The notes: a model not told the origin generated them from the sequence alone. A stretch of DNA of 64,000 nt from Odontocerum albicorne (GCA_949825065.1 OX463848.1:45472197-45536196); one strand, 5' to 3'. Counted from the first letter of the stretch, positions 42,974-53,850 are shown. A program made the numbers and translations.

Positions 42974-43402
42974 TTAATGAGAGGGATGAACCTGATGCTC
43001 TGATAGCAATGGTTCAATATTTGGCTTCAAATTAGTATGGTGTAGTCTTAAATCTCCACGTTCAGTGATTTGCACTCGATTTATTTTTTTCGTAAGAAGA
43101 TTGTCAACCGCCCTAAAACCTCTTTCCACGAGGTATGAAGATGGAAAAGCTAACAAAAACTTTTTTGCAATAGTCCATAATGCAGGATAAGCAACAGGAA
43201 TATCTTTCTGTAGCCAGAACTGCTGATACTTCTTTCTGAACTGCACTTTAAGTTCTTCGTTTGTACTTATTCCAATCAGTTCTTCTTGTAATATATACAT
43301 ATATGTACACACAATCTGTGTTAGGTGTAATAAGATGTTTACGGAACGCCTAAATATTGACGATGATCTGCTTAAATGGGATCCTCTCACGTGGACCCCC
43401 AT
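42974..43402 (-). pseudogene. hAT transposase C-terminal dimerisation domain
   Basis: A 142-codon minus-strand frame contains QFRKKYQQFWLQKDIPVAYP, FPSSYLVERGFRAVDNLL, LTKKINRVQITERGDLRL and the end SEHQVHPSH. This matches the hAT_C domain of ZBED/SCAND3-type transposases closely. The upstream part (first 35 residues) looks like non-family sequence, and the catalytic core is missing. The domain is used for transposase dimerisation in complete proteins. The conserved frame suggests fairly recent decay. Domestication cannot be excluded but nothing supports it. Confidence 0.85.
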
Positions 43403-43721
43403 TTACATCTCGTGCACCCCCATTTTCTTTTCTAGCTGACATATACCCTTGGGGGTCCATATATACCACTTTGGGAATCTTTGATTTAAACTAATAAAGT
43501 ACTATTCTTCTTAAATATTAATTTCAGATTGGAGTTATGGCGTGTTTGTTACAAATGTACGTAATTTATCATTAGATTTTTTGCACTGTTTGAAATTAAA
43601 TGCTTCTTCTGCATAAAAGTAACACATGTGTCCAGGCAAACCATCTTTTTTTAGAATCTTGAAACAAGTCATAATAATGTTAGAGACACTGAGGTGGACC
43701 AAATAAATTTATTATTATTTT

Positions 43722-43876
43722 TTTATATGACTGAAGTCATAGGTATCCTTAATACCCTCGAAGACTAGGCGGAAAAAGTGCCTGTGTCGTTCGAGGGGAG
43801 TAGGACAGCGCGGGGTTCGAACTGACAACCTTCCGCACAGAAATCTAGCGCGTTACCGCGCGGCAATGCACCTCTT
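43722..43876 (-). mobile_element. SINE2, second copy
   Basis: It matches 3700-3851 throughout. The B box is in CAGTTCGAACCCC (inverted, 43811-43823) and the A box in TGCCGCGCGGTAACGC (43849-43865). The orientation is again minus. Confidence 0.65.
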
Positions 43877-44504
43877 AAATTACCAAGAGATAGTTTCAAA
43901 GATAAGGAATTACATATCACGAGAGGAACTAGTGTTTGGCTTCCTATTCTGACTACACGAAACCGATATGATATGTACTTTTAGGTATCAAAAGTTGTAA
44001 ATTCTAAATTGAAAAAAATCTACCGTTTTGGGGTTTCAAAATATTAATTTCCTCATAAATATACGATCCCAAATGTAGTGTAAACAACGAATCTTGTACC
44101 AATTAATGTATCTATCAGAGTCTTGTTTGGAGCATTAAATATTGCATCCGCTGTTAGCTGCAGCTCTGGGAAGGTGCAGTGGGCGGCGCGGGATGTCACT
44201 CGAGGCAGATAAGTTAAGGAGAATTTCACTTATCGAATTTCATTAACACTCTTGCGTCATGTCTTGTCTTGTACTCGTAAGTGCTGATTGTATCGAGACT
44301 TGGTGTTGGCTGTTTGGGGTTTGAATCAACAATGTACACGTTCAGACCTGGCGTTTTAAATAGTGGCACCTTTATTTTTCTTTAAATAATTAGTTTTACT
44401 TCGTTTTTTTTTGTAACCTTATTAAATTGTTGTAACAAATATAAATACGTGATTAGTAACAGATTCGCTCGGTCATATTTCATGGGAATTATTATCAGTT
44501 TGAT
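43877..44504. other. Unassigned DNA
   Basis: No motif recognised. One octamer TACTCGTA is at 44272-44279. Confidence 0.35.
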
Positions 44505-44635
44505 GATTTTTTTACTAAATTTGCTGGTTCTGTGGCGTGGAATGGCCTGCCTCAAGGTGCTAGAGATATGGATGTGTGGAACTTTTGTAAGCACTAGCAG
44601 ACAACCCTTGTTAGGAAGTCTTATCTAGGTTTATG
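44505..44635 (+). pseudogene. LINE-B-like C-terminal fragment
   Basis: The plus strand reads KFAGSVAWNGLPQGARDMDV and, after WNFCKH and a stop, QTTLVRKSYLGL. It parallels GPVTWNGLPLGF...RKYLKTTLFG of LINE-B but is a more distant relative. Confidence 0.6.
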
Positions 44636-44829
44636 ACATCAATATGTATACGTGCAAATAGGGCCAATTCCAAAACAATCATGTTTGTGTTAAAATATCA
44701 AGGAGTCAAATTTGTTTCATTTATGGCTAAATTCAGTTTAGAAATATAATATATTGTTCCATCAAAGCACTTACTAAACGACTGGATGTTTCGTCGAATA
44801 ATCTCAGAAAAGGGAAATGACAGTTTGGC

Positions 44830-45885
44830 CCATTTTGTATCATAGACGTCGAAGTGAGAGCGTTGAGTAGAATGTGTGGAAAAAACAATGTATGATAGAA
44901 TAAGGTATGTGAACATAAGGAGATTAAGAAAATAGTGGGAATTAAAAGAAGATTCAGTGCTTAAGATGACGAAAGGAGCATTTAGATGGTTAGGCTACGT
45001 AGAAATGATGAAAGATTAACAAAAGTAATTTGTACCAGTAGTATATATAAGGTATAAAAGTTCGGGAAGACCTAGAAACATGTGTTACGATCAAATTAAT
45101 ACAATTCTGAAAGAGTGAAAACTTAAATAATAGGAGGAGTATGCATGACGAGGTACTTGAGCATAGTAGAAACAGGAGGAGTATGCATGACGAGGTACTT
45201 GAGCATAGTAGAAACAGGAGGAGTATGCATGACGAGGTACTTGAGCATAGTAGAAACAGGAGGAGTATGCATGACGAGGTACTTGAGCATAGTAGAAACA
45301 GGAGGAGTATGCATGACGAGGTACCTGAGCATAGTAGAAACAGGAGGAGTTTGCATGACGAGGTACTTGAGCATAGTAGAAACAGGAGGAGTATGCATGA
45401 CGAGGTACTTGAGCATAGTAGAAACAGGAGGAGTATGCATGACGAGGTACCTGAGCATAGTAGAAACAGGAGGAGTTTGCATGACGAGGTACCTGAGCAT
45501 AATAAAAACAGGAGGAGTATGCATGATGAGGTACTTGAGCATAGTAGAAACAGGAGGAGTATGCATGATGAGGTACTTGAGCATAGTAGAAACAGGAGGA
45601 GTATGCATGACGAGGTACTTGAGCATAATACACACAGTAGGAGTATGCATGACGAGGTACTTGAGCATAGTAGAAACAGGAGGAGTATGCATGACGAGGT
45701 ACTTGAGCATAGTAGAAACAGGAGGAGTATGCATGACGAGGTACTTGAGCATAGTAGAAACAGAAGGAGTATGCATGACGAGGTACCTGAGCATAATATA
45801 AACAAAAGTGTGTGCCAGGATAGATTGAATGGAAATTTGTTATCTCTACGTACCCAAAATACGGACATAGCGTGATGGTGATGAT
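44830..45885 (+). pseudogene. LINE-C relic hosting the 42-bp array
   Basis: Before the array: VRALSRMCGKNNVYDRIR (44860-44910), FRWLGYVE, NDERLTKVIC, SGRPRNMCYDQINTILKE (45061-45117). After it: VCQDRLNGNLLSL... and the usual LINE-C end ATAGCGTGATGGTGATG at 45867-45885. The array replaces the part that in other copies encodes NRRSCMRRCMDVEEVKD. Stops on both sides show the element is dead. Confidence 0.75.
45128..45802 (+). repeat. 42-bp tandem array, 16 units, within LINE-C
   Basis: The unit is AGGAGGAGTATGCATGACGA followed by GGTACTTGAGCATAGTAGAA and AC. Being 14 codons long, it leaves five of six frames open. One frame reads RNRRSMHDEVLEHS per unit and preserves the LINE-C NRRS motif. A few units vary (GATGAGG, TACCTGAG, AATACACACAGT). 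Confidence 0.97.
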
Positions 45886-46789
45886 TCTATCAAAATTTGT
45901 ATTGACACAAAATGTGACCATTTTCTAAAACTGTTATTTTTTCCGGGTCTCATTCAATGGAATGATTAAGAGCGATTTTAATATTGCCCAATACAGAATT
46001 CAATTCGGAAAAATGTAATATTTATCTCGCGAGCGGGCTCGCTGCGTGCTGCGTGTACAGGTACGGCCACATTGCATACACAAATGCATGTTAAACTCTA
46101 CTCTGGGGAATAGATATCGGACACACAGATCGATTTGTTAGAAAACCACAAAACTCCATTTGAATTCATTACAGAATACGGCATGGTGAAACCACACGGC
46201 ATTAACGCCTAGACATACGAGTATAGTACTGTATGTTAAAATGGACCGTGTGCCAGGGGCGTGGCCGCTTATGGCGGTGGACCCCTCTAATAGGTTTAGT
46301 TTGTACGAGATAAAAGTTTTATAGTATTTTACATAATAATACGAGTATATGATGTAAATGTCGAAGACTCATAACGACTTATTGAATCAAGTCAAGAGTA
46401 AATAAGCGCTTCTCAGAAATAAGATCTTTGAGTAAAACGGAAAAAACTTTGAGGGATAGAAAAAGAAATACGGCGTGCGTGAAAAAAAATGAAATTGTCA
46501 GACGAGGAAGATATATTGATCAAATATGTTTTGAGGATTTCGCGGTTCTTCGTATCAGTTGTATAAGGTCTTTCGGAGTTTTGTACCGCGTGGTTTGAAT
46601 GCTAATGTCGACGTTTCGAATACGTTGCAGTTCCCCATCTTCAGGGCTTGTTTGTAGTCAGCTTCATCATACGTGGATACGCACCGAATGTCACTTAGCT
46701 TATAGCGTAGTCTCAACGGTAACGTGATCGCATGGTTTCGTCCCCGTCCTTTAGTCACTTAATAACTATACATACACAAAGATACACAC
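45886..46789. other. Unassigned DNA with one CTGAAGA...GAAACG repeat
   Basis: At 46605-46650 the minus strand has CCTGAAGATGGGGAACTGC and ATTCGAAACGTCGACAT. This resembles 21185-21225 (minus) and 29984-30020 (plus). Octamers are at 46216-46223 and 46340-46347. No coding motif was seen. Confidence 0.35.
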
Positions 46790-46838
46790 ATTCGTAAACA
46801 CACACAAACACACACACACACACACACACGCACACGAA
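46790..46838. repeat. (CA)n microsatellite
   Basis: An interrupted CA tract of about 45 bp. Confidence 0.9.
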
Positions 46839-46869
46839 CTCGTTCGATGCAGATATGAACATTTGATAT

Positions 46870-47130
46870 GAAATGTCCATTTGTTAATGAATTATTGAAG
46901 ATATACTGATAAAACAAATGTACTGCGCAAATATGAGTGGAAGACGTGTTAGAGGAAGACCAAAGAAGGTATAGTTTGATCAAGTATATATATTTTAAAA
47001 GAAACGTAAAAAATCAAACAAATCGTAGATACATGAGAAACTGTATGAATGTGGAAGAGGTGAAGGACATATGTCGACTGTCCTCTTTGCCTACCCCGTT
47101 AGGAAAATGGCGTGATGGTGTGTGTGTATC
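46870..47130 (+). pseudogene. LINE-C C-terminal relic
   Basis: Blocks follow in order: TKQMYCANMSGRRVRGRPKK (46905-46965), YMRNCMNVEEVKDICR (47030-47076), PLPR-like remains of AYP, and the end GGCGTGATGGTGTGTGTGTA. Confidence 0.7.
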
Positions 47131-47588
47131 TGCAGATAATAAAATAACACATTGTCGAAACGTGACGCCCCTGCGTATCTCTGCTGGTAGAGAGTACGGA
47201 GGTGCATTCGGCATGCATTACTGATGCAATATTTACGCTGCACTCGCATCCATGCAGGAGGGCTGCACTGTGCGCTGGTGGGTAAAGAAAATAGATGTGC
47301 GTAGTGCTCTCTTTGAGTGCATTTCAATAATCTATATTTAATATACGCAATCTAGAATCTATTTTATTATAACCTGACGTATTTATTTATTACTATTAGG
47401 GAAAGCATTGCGTGCATACACAATGTTTATTTCATTGCCGTCAAGCGATTGATGACCTACGTGACACTGTTAGTAAGCAGCTTGCTTTCCACCCGGGGGT
47501 TAGTTCACTTCGATCCTTCCATTATTCACGCTGTTAAGGGGGTTAAAATAAGAATCATCCAGCGCGATCTTCACTCGATGATCTATAT
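47131..47588. other. Unassigned DNA
   Basis: It contains a GC-richer part at 47160-47290. A weak tRNA-like stretch near 47490-47530 was rejected. Confidence 0.3.
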
Positions 47589-47665
47589 CAGGGGTGGCCA
47601 ACTTCTTTAGGATGTTCACCAAAACCACTATTGAGTTAAAGCTCGTGGGTCACACGTGTATTCTG
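47589..47665 (+). mobile_element. hAT-type terminal fragment
   Basis: The sequence CAGGGGTGGCCAACTTCTTT is a typical hAT end. No matching opposite end was found. Confidence 0.45.
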
Positions 47666-47934
47666 TGAGGGGACGAGGGCTGACAAATAAGAATATATCG
47701 AAAGGCATCTCACGAATGAACGAACATCTCGAGGGTGCAAGACTGCTCATATTATTTCCCTTTAACTTCTATCTCGATTACCAACTACCAGAAGACCTGA
47801 AATTATGGATTCGATTTGCTATACTCCCAGACATTTTGAAAAGGGTTTCAGCCTTTCACTTAATTCCCCTGTTAAATACTTTTTTTGGTTAGCTAGCCTA
47901 TTATGCCTTCGACGAGTCCTCCGATTCTTTGGAT

Positions 47935-48240
47935 GTATTCCTCGTGGCCAAGGAGACAGTTAGGAGAGGCTTATGACCCCTGGAAATGTGGAAGAACGAC
48001 TCACTTGTCTTAATGCGTTGGACTGACCAAGTGAGTGACGCGACAGTACTGCTTTAACAACTGATCTTTAATCCACGGAGTGCACAGATAGATGGAGAGG
48101 AGTCATCAAGGACTATCATGGGAGTCACGATGCTCAGGCATGAGCTACACTACAGATATGCAGGTTAATTAAAAGAGATTGCCATACAGCAATAAACCCA
48201 CCAGGTATACAACGAAATATAATATAATGTAATATAACAA
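47935..48240 (+). pseudogene. Non-LTR retrotransposon C-terminal relic
   Basis: Reading frames give LMRWTDQVSDATVLL and AQIDGEESSRTIMGVTMLRH, close in layout to the RWTD...DRxxWR end of many non-LTR proteins. The following tail includes GAGATTGCCATACAGCAATA, similar to the SINE1/LINE-A tail. Which LINE it belongs to is not clear. Confidence 0.4.
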
Positions 48241-48619
48241 CGAGCTCTAGACACCCAATTCTCAACCATCAATATACACGACTATCGGCAACACAGTTGC
48301 TGTTGAGAACTAACATAGGAGTCTCTGCGCGCTTCAAGTTGCTGGTAGTAAGTCAAGTAAGTGATTTTCTTACCCATTTACCAGAGACAATGACTCCTAA
48401 TAACATCTCAGGGGTATTTCTAAGGAAGCGTATTGAGTTAACTATCTGATTCGTTGTTGAATGTCAAGTGTGAAACATACTCGTATGTTTATATCTGACT
48501 TATTTAAATTGAGTTCATTTAAGATTTCTGAAGTTTAGAAATGATTAGAGTAAAATCTAATTAGTCCCGCTTTATGCAAAACTATTAAAAAAACGTTATA
48601 TTCTAAATTAAATCAAATA
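48241..48619. other. Unassigned DNA
   Basis: One octamer TACTCGTA lies at 48478-48485. Nothing else was seen. Confidence 0.3.
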
Positions 48620-49494
48620 CATGGTGACTCAAAAGTCACTATCCATTTTAAAAGAAAATTACTTTTTTATTTCTTAATAATTCACATTTATTCTTTTATA
48701 AACAGAAAACATACAAATTTTATTAAGTATTGAAAATAACATCTTTTAAATAACTGCCATTTTGCTCTTCACACTGACGCGCTCTTTCTAAGGCGTGAAC
48801 CATCATCTGTCGTAATGTTTCTTGGCTTATTTCTTCAATTTCTTCACGGATGTTGGCCTTCAATTGTTCAATGGCTCGAGGATTGTTACGGTATACTCTA
48901 TCTTTCAAATACCCCCATAGAAATAAGAAGAAGAAGCAGTTAAGTCAGGTAAGCGTGACGGCCACTTGATTTCAGAGTTTCGCGAAATTATCCTTCTTTC
49001 AAAAATTTGTCTTAAGAGTTCAATTGTCGGGCGAGCTGTATGGGCAGTAGCACCATCTTGCTGCCACCATATTATACCTCTGGTGTGTCCTCGACTGGAG
49101 GACGCACCGAATTCTCTATCATTTCTCGATACCTTTCGCCATTGACGGTTAGTGGGGTTTCTGCCTCATCTTCAAAGAAGTAAGGTCCAAGAACTCTTTC
49201 CGCATTTACACCACACCAAACCGTTACTTTTACGGGGTGCAGACTACATTGGTGGACTATTCTTGGATTTTCTATCTCCCAAAATCGCATATTTTGTTTA
49301 TTAACAAATCCGTTTAGGTGGAAGTGGGCATTGTCACCCAAAATGGCAGTTATTTAAAGGATGTAATTTTTAAAACTAGATAAAATTTATTTTCAATTAG
49401 TGTGTTTTCTGTTTATAAAAGAATAAATGTAAATTATTAAGAAATAAAAAAAAATATTTCCTTTTAAAATGGATAAGCGACTTTTGGGTCACTG
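48620..49494 (-). mobile_element. DD41D transposon with long inverted ends (875 bp)
   Basis: TA flanks both sides (48618-48619 and 49495-49496). The ends are CATGGTGACTCAAAAGTC and, inverted, CAGTGACCCAAAAGTC. Similarity between the arms extends about 150 bp and includes coding sequence: the right arm repeats, inverted, the last transposase codons (NGSYLKDVIF). An inverted copy of the 3' end has replaced the original 5' end. Confidence 0.85.
48723..49341 (-). pseudogene. DD41D transposase, N-terminally truncated
   Basis: The minus strand reads GDNAHFHLNGFVNKQNMRFW (first catalytic aspartate), VHQCSLHPVKVTVWCGVN, GPYFFEDEAETPLTVNGERY, then after a stop WWQQDGATAHTARPTIELL (second aspartate). 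It continues WPSRLPDLTASSSYFYGG, where the third aspartate is replaced by serine, and ends VYRNNPRAIEQLKANI...GSYLKDVIFNT. Counting from the second aspartate, 41 residues lie before the third position, giving DD41D. The DNA-binding half is missing. The lost aspartate alone would inactivate it. Confidence 0.85.
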
Positions 49495-49496
49495 TA

Positions 49497-50515
49497 TAAA
49501 AACACCCGTATGTGGATTAACAAGTTCTTTTAAATATGCCCCTAAATTGTTTAAAAATAGTATTAACCTTAAAATAACTCCACTCTTTTCTTCCTTCAGT
49601 TTTGTTTCGGCCACTATCTGACATCGAACTTGAAACTAACTTCCGGGAGGGAAATGTATGTACGAGTACATTCAACAACCAGGTCACGGAGGTTGTTGAC
49701 ACGATTAGTTTATTTAAATTATTATTTATATTAATTGAAAATAAATAACTAAACGTTCATCCATTAGCTGTGTAATTGAGACATGCTAAAAAATAAACGC
49801 AAAAACCCAAGCGGAGATGTTCAGATTATGACAGGTCGTATTAGAGTTATATGCGCAGCATCGGTGCACGGAGGTTTTGCCCGTTGGTTTGGTAAAAAAA
49901 ACATAGCATAAAAAGTAGATTAATATTATTAACGACAACACTTACTAGAGATAACCGAGGGATTAATTTAATGAACATGGATGTCTATTTCACTTCATGA
50001 TTTTATAACAGTGTCGGCATGGCAAATTCTTAAAAATTAAAAAGTGGATACTTTCGGTAAATAAATGTTATTTTGGCCTACGTGAAGAGGCAACAATACT
50101 TGTTCAAATGGGTCAGATGTGTGCAAGTGTAATTACTTTTTCACGCGCGGGGTGGTGTTAATCGACTCTGCATGATCTACGTGTCTTTGACGTCTACGGG
50201 AGGAAGTAAGCGTCTAGAATTGGGTTGTTCTCTCATTGAGGATCACAGGATCAACGTGGAAGTGCAGCTCGAGATCGATCGTAGAATCGCCAAGGTATAC
50301 TTGACGACGAGTATTCTAAACACTTGCGATGACGAACTACAAGTTCCGTACTTACTACAGTGGTTCTAAACCCCAAGACTCGATTATTGGGGGAAGACAA
50401 TATTGTCTGCCGGCCACGATCTTCAATATGTCCGAATCACCAATTCGATTATGTTGAAATGTAACATACCATACTCAAGAAGAATAATATTATGCCAAGA
50501 TTTTACTATGGCGGT
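49497..50515. other. Unassigned DNA
   Basis: A 65-codon plus-strand frame (50172-50369) has ordinary composition but no recognised family. One octamer TACGAGTA lies at 49661-49668. Confidence 0.35.
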
Positions 50516-51140
50516 GACTTTGGCCTTCTGATTCATTAATATTTTCTCAGATGATGAAATAGTTACGAGAGATATCAAACAGCGGGTAGCGATAGTAAAC
50601 AAAATCAATAGGGCACTAAATAATACGAGTATGATATACTAGAACCGGACAGTATCAAAATTTGCCAAGATGAAAGTCATAACAGTATTTTGGAATCAAG
50701 TTCGATGAATGAGAGTGAAACGTGGATGGGAAATGTGTATATTGCGAAGAATACATGGGTTGACAATGTATGACAGAATACGGAACGAAGTGATTAGAGA
50801 TCAATATGAACTTAAGACTGGTGTGTTGAGTGAGAAAGAGCACTCTGAGATGGTTTGAACATATGGAACAAAGAATGAAGAAATACTAATAAAACAAATA
50901 CAGTGTGAGTAGAAGGCGTGAGGAATAGGAAGGTGTGATAGAGGAATATCAAAGAAAGTATGGTTGAACCAAGTGAATGATATTTTGAGAAAAGGAAACA
51001 AAGGTATTCAGAGAAATCGTAGGAGTTGTAAGATAAGGTGCATGGGTGTAGAAGAGGCGAAGAATGTAGGTAGTGATAGAAAAGTTTATCGCTCTATTGT
51101 GTCTGTGTAGCCCGACAGGGAAATGGCGTAATGGATGTAT
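50516..51140 (+). pseudogene. LINE-C relic, extended C-terminal half
   Basis: Blocks in order: FSDDEIVTRDIKQRVAIVNK (50543-50602), INRAL, MRVKRGWEM-like, LTMYDRIRNEVIRDQ (50761-50805), LRWFEHMEQ, KKVWLNQVNDILRKGN (50956-51003), RNRRSCKIRCMGVEEAKN (51020-51073) and PDREMA (51110-51127). Frames shift between blocks. A TACGAGTA gain interrupts the thumb region at 50624-50631. Confidence 0.75.
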
Positions 51141-51644
51141 TTAAATTTACAGAAAAAAAAGATTTTTTTACTGTCAAATAAACGGATATATAGTTAATGC
51201 TTTGAACGAAGATAAAAGTTTTTTTTAACAGAGATAATGTGCCACTAGCAACTCTTTCACTCCGGCCCTGAATTTCAGCACCGGAAGATATTTGATATGG
51301 GGCGGTGTTTTTGGAACAATTTTTTCGCGATTGCCGTGTCAAGTTTTTTTAATTAAACTCTCCAAAACAAGATTCGTGCGGTCACAAATTAAATTTGCTG
51401 AGTAATTTCCCATCGGAACATGCACGTGAAATTGTTTCGCATCTTATAAATGTTATTAAAACCTTACATGGTAATAACACTCCTCATGTTTGCCGTGTCA
51501 TTAATTTTAGGTTGTGATTATTTAAACGTTTGTGACTTTTAGCAGTTGCATTCGGAAGAGTTTTCGTGAAAAGAAAAGAAAAATAGATTTTGCAAAAAAA
51601 ATAAAATGAAAATGGGATAAAAAATACTTTTAGTTTTGATTTGA
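51141..51644. other. Unassigned AT-rich DNA
   Basis: No motif recognised. Confidence 0.35.
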
Positions 51645-51790
51645 ATCCAGCGGCATAGTTTGTAAAACGCTCGTTTTCCATTCTGATGATTTTAAATTCG
51701 ATTCCAGATGGTACTCAAAAATCAATAGTTCTCGGTAGGTTATTTTACAATAGTCCTTTTATGATATTCTTGGTTGGTTGGTTGGCTTGA
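51645..51790 (+). mobile_element. SINE1, diverged copy
   Basis: The A-box region GCGGCATAGTTTGTAAAACG and B-box AAATTCGATTCCAG are recognisable. GGTTGGTTGGTTGGCTTG marks the beginning of the 3' tail, but the hairpin is lost. Confidence 0.6.
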
Positions 51791-51794
51791 AAGT

Positions 51795-52150
51795 AAATAC
51801 TTACATACCATATATACCATCAAGCTATTTCTCTATCGGGGTAGACAGAGATACTTTTTTTTATCTTAACAAACGTCCTTAGTATCTTATGCATCCATAC
51901 ACTTTGTCATACAGCTTTTACGATTTCTCTAACTTTCAACGTTTCCCTTTTTCAAAATATTATTGATCACTTGATTCAACCATACTTTCTTTGGTCTTCC
52001 TCTCACATGTCCTTTTCTTCAAGTTGCGCTTAGTATTTGTTTTATCAGTCATTCTTCATTCATTCGTTCCACATGCCGTAACCATCTCTGTGTGCTTTCT
52101 TCATCAAACATAACATTTAAGCTTTAAGTTCACATTTAGAAGAAATTACC
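51795..52150 (-). pseudogene. LINE-C C-terminal relic
   Basis: The complement runs from the LINE tail (CATACCATATATACCATC) through ATCGGGGTAGACAGAG, the CCATACTTTCTTTGGTCTTC block (GRPKKVW) and the GHVER block near 52080. It stops about 50 bp before the hairpin and the 50-bp satellite. Confidence 0.65.
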
Positions 52151-52203
52151 ATTGGATAAAATACGCACTAGGTGGTACTGTACACACTGAAAGAAAAATG
52201 TAA

Positions 52204-52268
52204 TTCGATGTAAAAGTAAAACCAGTTATATTGTGAATATTACTGGTTTTACTTTTACATTGAATTAC
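52204..52268. repeat. 25-bp stem hairpin at the satellite edge
   Basis: AATTCGATGTAAAAGTAAAA-CCAGT and its complement are separated by a 15-base loop. Only one pair is mismatched. The right arm runs into the first satellite unit. Confidence 0.85.
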
Positions 52269-53695
52269 ATATCACTTTATCTTTTTCTATATCTCATTTA
52301 CTACGTAACATGAATTACATATCACTTTATCTTTTTCTATATCTCATTTACTACGTAATATAAATTACATATCCCTTTATCTTTTTCTATATCTCATTTA
52401 CCACGTAATATAAATTACATATCACTTTATCTTTTTCTATATCTCATTTACTACGTAATATAAATTACATATCACTTTATCTTTTTCTATATCTCATTTA
52501 CTACGTAATATAAATTACATATCACTTTATCTTTTTCTATACCTCATTTACTACGTAATATAAATTAAATATCACTTTATCTTTTTCTATATCTCATTTA
52601 CTACGTAATATAAATTACATATCACTTTATCTTTTTCTATATCTCATTTACTACGTAATATAAATTACATATCCCTTTATCTTTTTCTATATCTCATTTA
52701 CCACGTAATATAAATTACATATCACTTTATCTTTTTCTATATCTCATTTACTACGTAATATAAATTACATATCACTTTATCTTTTTCTATATCTCATTTA
52801 CTACGTAATATAAATTACATATCACTTTATCTTTTTCTATATCTCATTTACTACGTAATATAAATTACATATCACTTTATCTTTTTCTATATCTCATTTA
52901 CTACGTCACATGAATTACATATCACTTTATCTTTTTCTATATCTCATTTACCACGTAATATAAATTACATATCACTTTATCTTTTTCTATACCTCATTTA
53001 CTACGTAATATAAATTACATATCCCTTTATCTTTTTCTATATCTCATTTACCACGTAATATAAATTACATATCACTTTATCTTTTTCTATATCTCATTTA
53101 CTACGTAATATAAATTACATATCACTTTATCTTTTTCTATATCTCATTTACTACGTAATATAAATTACATATCACTTTATCTTTTTCTATATCTCATTAA
53201 CTACGTAATATAAATTACATATCACTTTATCTTTTTCTATATCTCATTTACTACGTAATATAAATTACATATCACTTTATCTTTTTCTATATCTCATTTA
53301 CTACGTAATATAAATTACATATCCCTTTATCTTTTTCTATATCTCATTTACCACGTAATATAAATTACATATCACTTTATCTTTTTCTATATCTCATTTA
53401 CTACGTAATATAAATTACATATCACTTTATCTTTTTCTATATCTCATTTACTACGTAATATAAATTACATATCCCTTTATCTTTTTCTATATCTCATTTA
53501 CTACGTAATATAAATTACATATCACTTTATCTTTTTCTATATCTCATTTACTACGTAATATAAATTACATATCCCTTTATCTTTTTCTATATCTCATTTA
53601 CTACGTAATATAAATTACATATCACTTTATCTTTTTCTATATCTCATTTACTACGTAATATAAATTACATATCACTTTATCTTTTTCTATATCTC
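52261..53695. repeat. 50-bp satellite, about 29 units
   Basis: The unit is ATCACTTTATCTTTTTCTAT, ATCTCATTTACTACGTAATA, TAAATTACAT. A variant pair (ATCCCTTTAT followed by CCACGTAATA) recurs at 52371, 52671, 53021 and 53321, mostly 300 bp apart, so six-unit blocks were copied together. Confidence 0.97.
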
Positions 53696-53698
53696 ATA

Positions 53699-53850
53699 TA
53701 GTACGCTGAACAGATAATATACAGTACGCTGAATAGATAACATACAGTACGCTGAATAGATAACATACAGTACACTGAATAGATAACATACAGTACGCTG
53801 AATAGATAATATACAGTACGCTGAATAGATAACATACAGTACGCTGAAAC
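53699..53850. repeat. 23-bp tandem array, 6.5 units
   Basis: The unit is AGTACGCTGAATAGATAACA plus TAC. It directly abuts the 50-bp satellite. Confidence 0.95.

Larger units (their letters stand above)
41698..43485 (-). mobile_element. hAT element relic, interrupted by mariner C
   Basis: The left part has CAGTG at 41698 and further in CCCAAACTTTTTCACCCCC. The right end, inverted, reads CAAAGATTCCCAAAGTGG. Both resemble ends of ZBED/Zaphod-type hAT elements. The C-terminal hAT dimerisation domain is encoded inside on the minus strand. Target duplications were not identified, so the boundaries are approximate. Confidence 0.6.

Noticed and set aside
44990..45921. Five open frames of 218-292 codons, one with cysteine/leucine-rich repeats
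   Set aside because: They are products of the 42-bp array within a dead LINE-C copy, not repeat proteins.
46555..46758. 67-codon minus-strand frame
   Set aside because: It overlaps the CTGAAGA...GAAACG repeat and has no domain.
47480..47530. tRNA-like stretch with GGGTTAGTTCACTTC
   Set aside because: The B box is poor and no A box or SINE body is present.
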